A stretch of DNA of 64,000 nucleotides from Gemmatimonadales bacterium (GTDB taxonomy: Bacteria > Gemmatimonadota > Gemmatimonadetes > Gemmatimonadales > GWC2-71-9): the NCBI GenBank assembly GCA_013812695.1, contig JACCSZ010000190.1, forward strand, positions 20,718 to 84,717, read 5' to 3'. The notes beneath the pieces are model-generated. The model made no database searches and was not told where the DNA came from. It saw only the letters and a program-made list of their open reading frames with translations. The position numbers were made by a program, and so were the translations under genes. Positions within the stretch are counted from its first letter, which is position 1. Each line of letters begins with the position of its first letter. Shown piece after piece: positions 36,533 to 47,101 of this stretch.

Positions 36533-37636
36533 ATGCTCTCCTCGCTTCCCTTTAGAAAAGAACCTGAATTCACCCACGGTACGGCGCCGCACACGGCCGT
36601 GCTCTACTGCAATCTCGGCACGCCCGACGAGCCCACGCCCGCGGCGGTGCGGCGGTACCTGGCGGAGTTCCTCGCCGATCCGCGCGTGGTCGAAATTCCG
36701 CGCGCGGCCTGGCTGCCGCTGCTCCACGGCATCATCCTGCCGCTGCGCTCGGGCAAGTCCGCCGCGAAATACGCAACGATCTGGACACCCGACGGGTCGC
36801 CGCTGAAGTTGTGGACCGAGAAGCAGGCCAAGCTGCTGCAGGGCTGGTTGGGCGAGCAGGGCCTGCGCGTCCCGGTTCGCTACGCGATGCGCTACGGGAA
36901 TCCTTCGATTGCTTCGCAGCTGGACGCGTTGAAGTCCGACGGCGCCACGCGCATCCTGGTCCTGCCGGCCTATCCCCAGTATTCCGGCACCACCACCGCC
37001 AGCGTGGTGGACGCGGTGGCGTCGTGGGCAGCCGGCATCCGCCACTTGCCCGAGATTCGTTTCGTCAATCACTACCACGACGATCGCGGCTACATCCAGG
37101 CCATCTTGCGCCGCGTCGAGCGCTACTGGCGCGAGCACGGGCGCGGCGAACACCTGGTCATGAGCTTTCACGGCGTACCAGAACGCACCCTGCACCTTGG
37201 GGATCCCTACCACTGCCAGTGCCAGAAGACGGCACGGTTGCTGGCCACGCAGCTGCGCCTGGAGACAGACCAGTACACCGTGGCTTTCCAGTCGCGGTTC
37301 GGCAAGGCCAGGTGGCTGCAACCCTACACCGAGCCGAGCTTGCGCGCCCTTGCCGCACGGGGTGTCGCGCGGGTCGACGTTGTCTGCCCGGGCTTCACCG
37401 GCGACTGCCTGGAAACCCTGGAAGAAATCGCGCAGGAGGGGCGCCAGGCCTTCCTCACTTCGGGCGGCAAGGACTTCCACTACATCCCCTGCCTGAACGA
37501 CGAGGCGGCCTGGATCGTGGCCCTGGGAAACGTGGCGCGGCAGCACCTCGCGGGCTGGCCCGCCGGCGAGCCGGCCGACCCGCAGGCGCTGGCGCAATCC
37601 CGCGACGCAGCGGTGGCTAAGGGAGCGCCGCGGTAG
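36533..37636 (+). CDS. hemH: Ferrochelatase
   Basis: Inserts Fe2+ into protoporphyrin IX to make heme, at the membrane-cytoplasm interface. 367 residues. Landmarks: LYCNLGTPDEPTPAAVRRYL, the conserved PLYPQYS-type segment as VLPAYPQYSGTTTA, catalytic His in LVMSFHGVPERTL, QSRFGKARWLQPYT, and the Glu-bearing GFTGDCLETLEEIA. Start ATG 36533. It overlaps the convergent alpha/beta hydrolase by 20 bases. Confidence 0.96.
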   Translation: MLSSLPFRKEPEFTHGTAPHTAVLYCNLGTPDEPTPAAVRRYLAEFLADPRVVEIPRAAWLPLLHGIILPLRSGKSAAKYATIWTPDGSPLKLWTEKQAKLLQGWLGEQGLRVPVRYAMRYGNPSIASQLDALKSDGATRILVLPAYPQYSGTTTASVVDAVASWAAGIRHLPEIRFVNHYHDDRGYIQAILRRVERYWREHGRGEHLVMSFHGVPERTLHLGDPYHCQCQKTARLLATQLRLETDQYTVAFQSRFGKARWLQPYTEPSLRALAARGVARVDVVCPGFTGDCLETLEEIAQEGRQAFLTSGGKDFHYIPCLNDEAAWIVALGNVARQHLAGWPAGEPADPQALAQSRDAAVAKGAPR

Positions 37637-38531
37637 CGGGGCTGGTGGAAGCGGCCGGCTGCGCCGCTTCGTGCCGATCGATGAACGCCGCCACCAGGTT
37701 CAGCTGTTCGGGCACGTTCAAGGCGGGCGCATGACCGCAACCGGCCACCTCGACGACACGCGCAAGACTGAGGCGTCCGGGACCGCGGCGCAACATTTCA
37801 TCGGTGGCGTCGCGCAGGACGAGGTCGGAGTGCTCACCGCGCAGGCACAGCACGGGGACCTCGATCGCGTCGTAGTGCGCCCACAGTTCGTAGTCGTTCG
37901 GGTGATCGATGAACTGGCGCACCATGGCCGGGTCGTAGTGCGGGGTCACACGGCCGTCCGGCAACCGCCGCGTCGACGTTTCGGTCAGGCGCCGCCACTG
38001 CGCATCGCTCAGCCAGCCGTATGGCTTGTAGACCTCGCGGAAAAAAGCCTCCAGTTCGGCGATGGTGTCGAAGGCTGGGGGGTTGCCGGCATAGGCGCGG
38101 ATGCGGGCGAGCGCGGCGTCGGCCAACCGCGGCGCGCTGTCGTTGACCACCAGGCTCTTGATGCGTCCCTTGAGCTCGGGCAGCACCAGCCCGCCCGCGC
38201 AGACCGTGCCGATCGCGCCGCCCATCGAGGTGCCGACCCAATGGGCCTGGCCGATGCCCAGGCGGTCGAACAGGCCGGCGGCCAGCTTCGCATAAAAAGC
38301 CAGGGTGTATTCGTTGCCCGGGTCAGGGCTCCATTGGCTCAGGCCCCGTCCCAGGGTGTCGGGGCAGATCACGCGGTATCGGCCGGAAAGATGCTCCGCG
38401 AGTTCATCCATGTCGCGGCCGGTGCGTGCGAGGCCGTGCCAGGCGACCACGGTGCTGCTGTGTTGGGCGCCCCACTCGGTGTAGTGAATCTCGCGGCCGG
38501 CGCAGGTGGCGTAGCGTGAGCTGTACTTCAT
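37617..38531 (-). CDS. Alpha/beta hydrolase
   Basis: 304 residues with the alpha/beta hydrolase fold: HG oxyanion motif VVAWHGLARTG, nucleophile elbow VGTSMGGAIG (Ser), acid residue region VLCLRGEHSDLVL, and the catalytic His in VAGCGHAPALN. No signal peptide, so cytoplasmic. It is convergent with hemH and lies downstream of the SBP remnant and livMH. Possible roles include hydrolysis of an ester taken up by the neighbouring transporter (for example hydroxybutyrate oligomers); that is inference. Start ATG 38531. Confidence 0.87.
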   Translation of the reverse strand: MKYSSRYATCAGREIHYTEWGAQHSSTVVAWHGLARTGRDMDELAEHLSGRYRVICPDTLGRGLSQWSPDPGNEYTLAFYAKLAAGLFDRLGIGQAHWVGTSMGGAIGTVCAGGLVLPELKGRIKSLVVNDSAPRLADAALARIRAYAGNPPAFDTIAELEAFFREVYKPYGWLSDAQWRRLTETSTRRLPDGRVTPHYDPAMVRQFIDHPNDYELWAHYDAIEVPVLCLRGEHSDLVLRDATDEMLRRGPGRLSLARVVEVAGCGHAPALNVPEQLNLVAAFIDRHEAAQPAASTSPATAALP

Positions 38532-38566
38532 GATGGACCCCTTCGTGCCTGTTTTGCCTGCAAGCG

Positions 38567-38839
38567 CTACTTCAGCAGCTTGCCGGTGCTTCCAATGACG
38601 GTGACCTCGACAAAGCGCGATCCCACGCGGTTGCCGGGCGAGTAGCCCACATTGACGCCGCCCAGGTCGAAGTTGTTCAAGCCTTCCAGCGCCATCTGCT
38701 GGCCGGTGGTCGCCAGCACCCCCGAAAGGGGCGCCACCTGGGCAATGGTGATGTCCGCGATAGCGAGCGGCCCGAACAGGGCCAGGGCCAGGGCCAGGCC
38801 CGCGGCGCGACTGCGGCCCAACCATTTCCATTCATTCAT
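38567..38839 (-). pseudogene. Branched-chain amino acid SBP remnant with internal deletion
   Basis: 90 codons. The N-terminal ~52 residues are a signal peptide plus the start of a Liv-type substrate-binding protein (ADITIAQVAPLSGVLATTGQQ). The remaining ~38 residues (LNNFDLGGVNVGYSP, GNRVGSRFVEVTVIG) look like the extreme C-terminus of the same kind of protein. About 300 central residues are absent, in frame, with the join near MALEG around base 38,690. It sits just downstream of livM, where a binding-protein gene would be expected. Either a genuine deletion in the strain or an assembly collapse. Confidence 0.7.
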
Positions 38840-38960
38840 GAGTCAACTCCGGTACTGCTTTGGAAGTCCCTGAAATCTGTTGGCGGCGGTGACCGCAGGC
38901 GCGGCGCCGGCCGCGCCGGCCTTGAAATGCGAATGACGGCGGGGAGTGATCGACACAAAT

Positions 38961-40028
38961 TCAGGCGCGTTGCCGCATGGCGCGAAGCCGCCCCACCACG
39001 CCCGTGGGAAAGTAATAGACCGACAGCACGAAGAGCAATCCCAGCCACAGCAGCCAGCGATCGGGCGAGAGCAGCGCCGACAGCCAGGGCAGGCCGGAAG
39101 CGGTGTCGCTGCCGAGCCTGAGCAAGTCCTGCAGGTAGCTCTGGGCGATGACGAAGACGCCCGAGCCGATGGCCGCCCCGTAGATGGTGCCCATTCCGCC
39201 AATGACCACGATCAGCAGGACGTCCAGCATGATTTCGAAGGAAAGGGATGTGTCCGGCCCGTTGTAGCGAAGCCAGATCGCAAGCATCGCGCCCGCCACG
39301 GTGGCGAACAGCGCCGACAGGATGCTCGACGTGGTGCGGTAGACAACCACCCGGTAGCCGATCGCTTCGGCCCGGAACTCGTTCTCGCGGATCGCCTGCA
39401 GCACGCGCCCGAATGGCGAGTTGACGATGCGCAGCATGGCCAGCAGCAGCGCGAGCGCCGTGAAGAACAACAGGTAGTAGCAGATCAGCCGGCCGTCGAG
39501 CATGACGCCCAGGAACGGCGTCTCGGACATCTGATAGCCCGGCGACAGCACCTCGGGCATCTTGAACGTGAGCCCGTCCTCGCCGCCAGTGACTTCCGAC
39601 AGCTGGGACGCCAGCGTCTGGAACGCCGCCGCAACGGCCAGCGTGATCATCGAAAAGAAGATCGCCCGCACCCGCAAGGAGAACAGGCCGACGAGCAGCG
39701 CCAGCACGAAGGACAGGGCGAGCGCGGCCGCCAGGCCGGTGGCGATGGCCGGCCAGCCCGGGCCCATTCGCGTGGACGCGATGGCGATGCCGTAAGCGCC
39801 GATGCCGAAGAACATGGTGTGGGCGAAACTCACGATCCCGGTGTAGCCCAGCAGCAGGTCGAAGCTCGCCACGAGCACCACGAACACCAGGATCTTGGCC
39901 GCCACGTTGAGCGCCTTCACGCCCGGGAAGATGAAAGGCATGAAGGCCAGCGCCAGCAGCAGGCCGACCAGCACCACGGCCAGGATGCGGTTGCGGGGGA
40001 AATCGTTCGAAAGAAGTCGCGTCAGCAT
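38961..40028 (-). CDS. livM: Branched-chain amino acid-type ABC transporter permease LivM
   Basis: 355 residues, inner-membrane permease with about nine hydrophobic segments. Family features: FDLLLGYTGIVSFAHTMFFGIGAYG near residue 55 (in parts), the coupling EAA-like region AIRENEFRAEAIGY, and IGGMGTIYGAAIGSGVFV. It pairs with LivH encoded just upstream. The substrate may be a branched-chain amino acid or another small carboxylate, since this transporter class is broad. Confidence 0.92.
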   Translation of the reverse strand: MLTRLLSNDFPRNRILAVVLVGLLLALAFMPFIFPGVKALNVAAKILVFVVLVASFDLLLGYTGIVSFAHTMFFGIGAYGIAIASTRMGPGWPAIATGLAAALALSFVLALLVGLFSLRVRAIFFSMITLAVAAAFQTLASQLSEVTGGEDGLTFKMPEVLSPGYQMSETPFLGVMLDGRLICYYLLFFTALALLLAMLRIVNSPFGRVLQAIRENEFRAEAIGYRVVVYRTTSSILSALFATVAGAMLAIWLRYNGPDTSLSFEIMLDVLLIVVIGGMGTIYGAAIGSGVFVIAQSYLQDLLRLGSDTASGLPWLSALLSPDRWLLWLGLLFVLSVYYFPTGVVGRLRAMRQRA

Positions 40029-40037
40029 ATTCTTGGT

Positions 40038-41012
40038 TTACTTGCTCAGCGCGTAGACGCCCTGGGGCCGCCACAGCAGGATGGCCATCATCAGCGCGAT
40101 GTTGGAGAACAGCGCCGCCTTGGGGACGAGGAAGCCGGTGTAGTTGGCCATCAGGCCCACCAGCAACGCCCCGATCAGTGCGCCGGTGGTCGAACCCAGC
40201 CCGCCGATGATCAGCACGATGAAGATGAGCACATTGACCTGGGCGCCCATCTGCGGGATGACGTTCTGCTGGTACAGGCCCCACATCACCCCGCCCAGGC
40301 CCGCCAGGGCGCTGCCGACGACGAAGACGCCGATGAAAAGCACCTTGATGCGATAGCCGAGCGACTCGACCATTTCGCGGTCCTGCACCCCGGCGCGGAT
40401 CAGGAGGCCGATCTTGGTATGAGTCAGCACCCACAGCAGGACGCCGAACACGACCAGCCCCACCACGACGGCGATGACGCGGTATTTTTCGACCGCGGCA
40501 TCGCCCAGCAGGATGGTTCCACGCATGCCCTGCGGCAGGGGCAGCGGAATCTGCAGCGGGCCCCAGATCACCTTGATCAGCTCCTCGCCGATGATCATCC
40601 CGCCCATCGTGATGAGGATCTGCTTGAGGTGGTTTCCATACACCGGCCGAACGATGAAGCGCTCGAACGCCAGGCCGACCGCGCCGGCGACGAGCATCGC
40701 GACGATCATGGCCGGAAGCACGGCCATCATGTTGCGCCACAGGCTCTCCGACGACGTGTAGTCGCCCATGCTGCCCAGCACCGTGGTGGCAACGAAAGCC
40801 CCGAGCGCGATGAACACGCCGTGACCGAAGTTCAGCACGTCCATCAGGCCGAACACCAGCGTGAGGCCCGAGGCGATGACGAAAATGATCATGCCCATGG
40901 CCAGGCCTGCGACCGTGAGCGTGACCCAGGTCGAGCCCGAACCGATGAACGGCAGCACGAGCAGCGCCAGCGCCGGCACCAGGGCCATCGGTTTCCAGTC
41001 GAAATCTTTCAT
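40038..41012 (-). CDS. livH: Branched-chain amino acid-type ABC transporter permease LivH
   Basis: 324 residues, hydrophobic, with GLTLVFGLMDVLNFGHGVFIALGAF (in part the hallmark LNFAHG-type segment) and the coupling region VQDREMVESLGYRI. IGGLGSTTGALIGALLVG is the C-terminal conserved helix. Start ATG 41012; the frame upstream of it is a shadow of the ATPase gene. The 86-base gap to livF holds nothing recognisable. Confidence 0.92.
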   Translation of the reverse strand: MKDFDWKPMALVPALALLVLPFIGSGSTWVTLTVAGLAMGMIIFVIASGLTLVFGLMDVLNFGHGVFIALGAFVATTVLGSMGDYTSSESLWRNMMAVLPAMIVAMLVAGAVGLAFERFIVRPVYGNHLKQILITMGGMIIGEELIKVIWGPLQIPLPLPQGMRGTILLGDAAVEKYRVIAVVVGLVVFGVLLWVLTHTKIGLLIRAGVQDREMVESLGYRIKVLFIGVFVVGSALAGLGGVMWGLYQQNVIPQMGAQVNVLIFIVLIIGGLGSTTGALIGALLVGLMANYTGFLVPKAALFSNIALMMAILLWRPQGVYALSK

Positions 41013-41098
41013 GAATCCCCCCACGCTTGTCACTTCGTGTCCTGCGCTGCCCCCCGAGGGGGCCCTCCCGCCTTGGAGCGGTCCTGCGTCGGTCGTCT

Positions 41099-41824
41099 TC
41101 ATATCGCCAACCCCAGCAGCGAATGCTGCAAGGCCCCGTCTTCGGCCAGCTCCTTCATCGACCCGGCATGGACGACCACGCCGTTGTCCATGACGGCGAC
41201 GCTGTCCCCCAGCCGCTTGGCGAAATTGATGTTCTGCTCGACCAGCAGGATGGTGACGCCGCTGGCCTTGAGCTGGGCGAATGCGTCGATCATGTTGTTG
41301 ATGATCGCGGGCGCCAGGCCCTTGCTCGGCTCGTCGATCAGCAGCAGCTCGCGCGGCTCCACGATCGCGCGTGCCACCGCCAGCATCTGTTTTTGCCCGC
41401 CGGAGAGCTTGCCCGCCGGATGGTTCCAGAACTTTTCGACCGCGGGGAACAGCGAAAAGATCCACTTCAGTCGCGCTTCGTCCATCTGTGCGGCGTTGCG
41501 GGCCGACCGCGCGGCCAGCAGCATGTTCTCCTGCACCGTGAGGTCGGCGAAGATGCCCATGCTCTCGGGGACATAGGCCACGTTCATCGACGCGATTTCC
41601 GGCGTCGCGAGGCTTGTGATGTCGCGCCCGTTGAAGGCGATGGCCCCCTGGGACGCTCGCCACAGGCCCATGATGGTGCGCAGCGTGGTGGTCTTGCCGG
41701 CGCCATTGCGGCCCAGCAGCATGGTGAGCTTGCCGCGCGGCACGGACAGGTCCACGCCATGCAGGATGTGGTAGGCGCCGATGTGCGTGTGCACGCCGGA
41801 AAGTTCGAGCAGGTTCGCTTTCAT
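41099..41824 (-). CDS. livF: Branched-chain amino acid-type ABC transporter ATPase LivF
   Basis: 241 residues. Walker A LLGRNGAGKTTTLRTIMGL, Q-loop region VAYVPESMGIFADLTVQEN, ABC signature KLSGGQKQMLAVARAI, Walker B LLLIDEPSKGLAP, and H-loop VEQN (LivF-type ATPases lack the usual His here). Starts at ATG 41824, overlapping the livG stop. Energises LivHM together with LivG. Confidence 0.94.
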   Translation of the reverse strand: MKANLLELSGVHTHIGAYHILHGVDLSVPRGKLTMLLGRNGAGKTTTLRTIMGLWRASQGAIAFNGRDITSLATPEIASMNVAYVPESMGIFADLTVQENMLLAARSARNAAQMDEARLKWIFSLFPAVEKFWNHPAGKLSGGQKQMLAVARAIVEPRELLLIDEPSKGLAPAIINNMIDAFAQLKASGVTILLVEQNINFAKRLGDSVAVMDNGVVVHAGSMKELAEDGALQHSLLGLAI

Positions 41825-42657
41825 GGCTGCTCTCCCCTTTCCCTTCGAGGGGAAACGCCGGGATGGGGGGGCGTCCCATCCTGCGCGGAAGCGTTCTGGG
41901 CGGCAACGCCCAGATAAGCTTCCTGCACGATCGGCGAAGCGATGACTTCGGCCGGCGCGCCATCGGCGACCAACGTGCCGTTGTGCAGCACGATGATGCG
42001 GTCGGCCAGTTCGCGCACGACGTCCATCTTGTGCTCCACGAGCAGGATGGTCTTGCGCGGGTCCTCCTTGAGCTTGCGGATCAGGTTCAGGATGACCGGG
42101 GCTTCGGCTGCGTTCATGCCCGCCGTCGGCTCGTCGAACATGAACACCTGCGACTCCAGCGCCATCAACAGCGCCACTTCCAGCTTGCGCTGGTCGCCAT
42201 GAGGAAGGTTCGCCACCAGTTCATTTTCCTTGTCGGCCAGCGCCACCGCCGCCAGGATCTCGTCGGCGCGCGCGATCAGGCCGCGGTGATCGCTCCAGAC
42301 GCTCCACAGGTTCAGCCCGCGCCGGTGTCCGCCCTCGCGCGTGGCCTGCACCGCCAGCCGGATGTTCTCCAGCACGGTGAGGCGCGGGAACAGGTTGGTG
42401 AGCTGGAAGGCCCGGCCCAGTCCCGCGCGGGTGCGCTGCGATACCGAGAAGCCGGACAGGTCGCGCCCATCGAGCGTGACCTGCCCGGCGCTCGCCTTGA
42501 GCTGGCCTGAGATCAGGTTGAAGTAGGTCGTCTTTCCCGCGCCGTTCGGGCCGACGATGGCGGTGAGCGTGCCTGGCTGGAAAGCGCAGGTCACGGCATT
42601 CACCGCCACGTGGCCGCCGAAGCGGATGGTGAGGTCCCTGGTGGCGAGCAGGCTCAT
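41821..42657 (-). CDS. livG: Branched-chain amino acid-type ABC transporter ATPase LivG
   Basis: 278 residues. Walker A IVGPNGAGKTTYFNLISGQ, signature motif diverged as NLPHGDQRKLEVALLMA (the HGDQR form usual for LivG), Walker B VFMFDEPTAGMN, H-loop LVEHKMDVV. The C-terminal ~20 residues (PPHPGVSPRRERG) look like added low-complexity sequence. Start ATG 42657. The preceding gene is the PHB depolymerase, 49 bases away on the same strand. Confidence 0.94.
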   Translation of the reverse strand: MSLLATRDLTIRFGGHVAVNAVTCAFQPGTLTAIVGPNGAGKTTYFNLISGQLKASAGQVTLDGRDLSGFSVSQRTRAGLGRAFQLTNLFPRLTVLENIRLAVQATREGGHRRGLNLWSVWSDHRGLIARADEILAAVALADKENELVANLPHGDQRKLEVALLMALESQVFMFDEPTAGMNAAEAPVILNLIRKLKEDPRKTILLVEHKMDVVRELADRIIVLHNGTLVADGAPAEVIASPIVQEAYLGVAAQNASAQDGTPPHPGVSPRRERGEQP

Positions 42658-42706
42658 GATTCCTTTGTTGCTTGCGGGACAGATCTTCAGCTCTGTCCGC
42701 AACTGT

Positions 42707-44155
42707 TCAAGAACAAGTGCCGATCACGTAGTAATTCGTGCCGGTCTGCTTCAGCGTGGTTATCGTGAAGGTGTTCCACAGCCCCATGTACTGCGCCGAT
42801 CCGTTGGCGTAGGTGTAGCCGCCGGACGTGTAAGCCCGGCCGGCCGTCGTGTGGGCGTAGTTCGAAGATGTGTAGCAGGTGGCGGTCGGCGGCGCCGTGC
42901 CGGTGGTGGTGCCGCTGGCGGCCGCGGAAGCCGCACTTTCAGCGCCATTGCCGTCCACTGACTTGACGGTCCATGAATAGGTGGTGCCGGCCGCAAGGCC
43001 CGTGTCCGTGTAGTTCGTCACGGTGACGCCAAGCGCATTGACCTTGTTGCCGCCCCGATAGACGTTGTAGCTCGCGGCGCCGGTCACGCCGTTCCACGTG
43101 ATGTTCATCGTGGTCGTCGTAGCGCCGGAAGTCGACACGCCAGTGGGCGCGGGCAGCGTGGAGGCCGGGGTGCCGCTGGACAATTGGTCGACCATGGCCT
43201 TCACCGCCACCATCTGCGGGCCCGACTTCTTCGCGTAATTGACGCTGTCGTAGCCCCACCAGTCCCAGCAGCTGTTGGTGGCCGCGGTGCTGGTCTGCGG
43301 GTACAGCATGATGATCTTGTTGGTGTCGCCCCAGCGGTTGTAGCCCGTGCTGCGCACGTACTTGTCACCAACGAGGGTGTAGTTCTGCTGGCAGCCGTGG
43401 AACACCACATGGACGCGGCACTGCTGGCCACCGCTGCATGCGGAGGGAATGTAGGCCCATCCCGTCGGGGACATGCCGTGGTTGGTGATGAACTGGCTCT
43501 GGTTGAACTCGACGAAGTTGCCGGCGGGCAAGGCATTGGGGTTGCGGGCATTCAGCGGCCCGTAGATCTGCTGCAGGATGGCGCCGGCCAGGTCGAAATT
43601 GCAATCGTTGATGTACGGACTGGCCTTGGTCGAGCAGGCGCTGCCGAAGTCATCGGTGATCATCGCGTGCTCGGCGGCGATGTCCTTCTTGTAGATCACG
43701 TTGGCCGTGGGCACGAAGCTGTTGTAGTAGGTCTTGAGCGCGTCCATCACGCCGGGCTTGACGGTGCTGTCCAGCGAACCGGAGAAAAGGTACACCTTGG
43801 ACTGCTGCATGTTCGCCACGGGGTCGATGAGGCCTTGCGACGCCCAGTTGTTCGTGGTGCTGACCAGCGTGCTGGTGGGTATGCCCGCCGGACTGGCCAT
43901 GCACCGGCCCGTGGCGTTGGTGATGGAACCCTCGGCGCAATAGAACGGTCCGCCGGCGACGACGCCGACGCCCTTCTTGAAGGTTCCGGAGTAAGCCACG
44001 TGCATCTGGACGGCCATGAAGCCGCCGGACGACAGCCCGGACACGCTGGTCTGGGTCTTGTCCACGTTGAGCTTGGGCAGGTCCACCGCGGCGAAGGCGG
44101 TACCTGATGCGAGAGCCGCGACGGCGGCGACGGTGCGAAGCAATCTGAAAGTCAT
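42707..44155 (-). CDS. Extracellular polyhydroxybutyrate depolymerase
   Basis: 482 residues, secreted. Signal peptide (about 1-22, TAFAA), a catalytic domain with the lipase box GLSSG near residue 41 (N-terminal position, as in type 2 PHB depolymerases), Asp region YLFSGSLDSTVKPG, and catalytic-His region VVFHGCQQNYTLVGD. A fibronectin type III linker (about 335-425; PAPTGVSTSG, NITWNGVTGAASYNVYRGG) joins it to a small C-terminal polymer-binding domain with aromatic residues (YTYANGSAQYMGLWNTF). It would cut PHB into soluble oligomers outside the cell. It lies between a sigma-54-controlled binding-protein gene and livGFHM. Confidence 0.88.
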   Translation of the reverse strand: MTFRLLRTVAAVAALASGTAFAAVDLPKLNVDKTQTSVSGLSSGGFMAVQMHVAYSGTFKKGVGVVAGGPFYCAEGSITNATGRCMASPAGIPTSTLVSTTNNWASQGLIDPVANMQQSKVYLFSGSLDSTVKPGVMDALKTYYNSFVPTANVIYKKDIAAEHAMITDDFGSACSTKASPYINDCNFDLAGAILQQIYGPLNARNPNALPAGNFVEFNQSQFITNHGMSPTGWAYIPSACSGGQQCRVHVVFHGCQQNYTLVGDKYVRSTGYNRWGDTNKIIMLYPQTSTAATNSCWDWWGYDSVNYAKKSGPQMVAVKAMVDQLSSGTPASTLPAPTGVSTSGATTTTMNITWNGVTGAASYNVYRGGNKVNALGVTVTNYTDTGLAAGTTYSWTVKSVDGNGAESAASAAASGTTTGTAPPTATCYTSSNYAHTTAGRAYTSGGYTYANGSAQYMGLWNTFTITTLKQTGTNYYVIGTCS

Positions 44156-44263
44156 CGAGTGTCTCCTATGGCTGTTGACGAAAGCACAACCCCTCCCCCC
44201 GTGTGACCCGGGAGTTAGAACCTCTGGAAGGAGCCAGGGCTGGAGGCCCCGGCTTCTACGCCG

Positions 44264-45457
44264 CTATCGCTTGTTGCGGATAGGCACGTTCATTTCGGAT
44301 GGCATGATTTCCTTCACGAGGTGAAGGTCCGCCATCGCGCCCTGCCTGGCGCCGGGCGCCACGCGGAAGTGATACATCGACTGCATGGCCTGGTGGTCTT
44401 CCTTGCGGAAGGTCATCTGGCCCTTGGGCGTGTCGAAGCTCATGCCCTCCATCGCGGCGATTAGCTTGTCGGTGCCGGTGTCGCCACCGGTCTTTTTCAG
44501 CGCCGAGACGACAGCCATCGCGGCGGAGAAGCCGCCGGCCGTGAAGAAGTCGGGCGGGCTCTTGAAGCGCTGGTAGTGGTTGGTGACAAGCCACAGGTTG
44601 GTCTGGTTCTTGGCAAAGCCGAAGTAGTAGTAGCTGGCGCCTTCCATGCCCGGGAACTGGTTGTAGGCGACCATGGCCGGCAGGATGTTGCCGCCGGTGG
44701 CGATCTCGATGCCGTAGCGCTTCAGGTCGAGGTCGGCGATCTTGAACGGGTTGCCGGCGCCGGCCCAGACGATCCAGATCACCTTGCGGCCCGGCTGGTC
44801 CTTCAGCTTGTCGATCAGGCGCTGGGCGCCCGCCGTGAAGTCGGTTGTGTTGGCGGGCAGGTACTCCTCGTGGACGATCTTGGCGGCCTTGATCGACTCC
44901 TTGAAGGCCTTCACGCCGTCGCGCCCGAACGCATAGTCCTGCGCCAGGGTGGCGATGGTGACGCCCTGCTTGTCCAGCGCGACGGCGTTGGAAATTGCAT
45001 CCTGCGAACTGTTGCGCCCGGTGCGGAAGATGTACTTGTTCCACTTGTCGCCCGTGATCGAATCGGCCACCGCCGGCTCGACCAGCAGGATCTTCTTGTA
45101 TTCCTCGGCCACAGGCAGCATCGCCAGCGCCACGCCCGACGAAGTCGGGCCCACGGCGAGGTCGACCTTGTCGTCGGAATAGGCCGTGGCCAGCAGCGAC
45201 TTGCCCAGGTCGGGCTTGCCCTGGTCGTCCTTCTCGATCACGGTGATCTTGCGGCCGTTCACGGTCATGGTGCCGTTGGTGGCGTATTCCAGGCCCATCA
45301 TCAATCCGGTGGCCGTCTGCTTGCCGTAGGCCTCGAGCGGTCCGGTACGGCTGTAGATGTGGGCGATCTTGATGTCCTTGGCCTGGGCGAACGCCTGGGG
45401 CAAGGTGAGTGCGGAAGCTGCGAGCGCGGCGAGCGCAACCCAGGTGCGACGTTGCAT
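44264..45457 (-). CDS. ABC transporter substrate-binding protein (Liv/Peripla_BP_6 type)
   Basis: 397 residues, periplasmic. Signal peptide MQRRTWVALAALAASALTLP ending near AFAQ. The mature protein starts KDIKIAHIYSRTGPLEAYG, typical of type I periplasmic binding proteins for amino acids or small carboxylates, with DDQGKPDLGKSLLATAY and LAQDYAFGRDGVKAFKE downstream. ATG 45457 has AAGGAGAC six bases upstream; the frame continues upstream but is not part of the protein. A sigma-54 promoter lies about 40 bases upstream of the start codon. It probably serves LivFGHM encoded beyond the PHB depolymerase. Confidence 0.92.
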   Translation of the reverse strand: MQRRTWVALAALAASALTLPQAFAQAKDIKIAHIYSRTGPLEAYGKQTATGLMMGLEYATNGTMTVNGRKITVIEKDDQGKPDLGKSLLATAYSDDKVDLAVGPTSSGVALAMLPVAEEYKKILLVEPAVADSITGDKWNKYIFRTGRNSSQDAISNAVALDKQGVTIATLAQDYAFGRDGVKAFKESIKAAKIVHEEYLPANTTDFTAGAQRLIDKLKDQPGRKVIWIVWAGAGNPFKIADLDLKRYGIEIATGGNILPAMVAYNQFPGMEGASYYYFGFAKNQTNLWLVTNHYQRFKSPPDFFTAGGFSAAMAVVSALKKTGGDTGTDKLIAAMEGMSFDTPKGQMTFRKEDHQAMQSMYHFRVAPGARQGAMADLHLVKEIMPSEMNVPIRNKR

Positions 45458-45496
45458 GGAAATGTCTCCTTGTAATAACTGCCTGTCAGAAGCGAT

Positions 45497-45515
45497 ACAG
45501 CACGTGGCGTGCCAA
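45497..45515 (-). promoter_or_regulatory. Sigma-54 (-24/-12) promoter
   Basis: Minus strand reads TTGGCACGCCACGTGCTGT. TGGCACG is a perfect -24 element, and GG to GC spacing is exactly 10 bases (consensus TGGCACG-N4-TTGC[A/T], here GTGCT). The predicted start point near 45,488 leaves a short leader carrying the Shine-Dalgarno of the binding-protein gene. The adjacent upstream gene encodes a sigma-54 activator. Confidence 0.82.
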
Positions 45516-45572
45516 CAGCCGCGCCATTGATTCGTAAGCCAATTTTGCGCAGGCAAGGTGCGATTGCCCATG

Positions 45573-45596
45573 TTTCAGACACTATATGCCTGAAAT

Positions 45597-45602
<6 letters not shown>
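45573..45602. promoter_or_regulatory. Candidate upstream activator sequence for the sigma-54 promoter
   Basis: A perfect 15-base palindrome GCCTGAAATTCAGGC (45588-45602) overlaps the end of the activator gene, with a second half-site TTTCAG (45573-45578) inverted relative to CTGAAA. Its centre is about 105 bases upstream of the predicted transcription start, the usual distance for an enhancer-binding protein. Confidence 0.6.
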
Positions 45603-47078
<1,476 letters not shown>

Positions 47079-47101
47079 CGGTACTGCGTGCCGTGGGAAC
47101 G

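Noticed and set aside
38946..41576. Open frame of about 875 codons opposite livMHF
   Set aside because: Low-complexity His/Gln/Asp-rich text antisense to three clear transporter genes.
42156..44263. Second sigma-54 promoter upstream of the PHB depolymerase
   Set aside because: A GG-N10-GC pair can be found in the G-rich run near 44,190, but the -24 element is poor and G-runs make such matches trivial.
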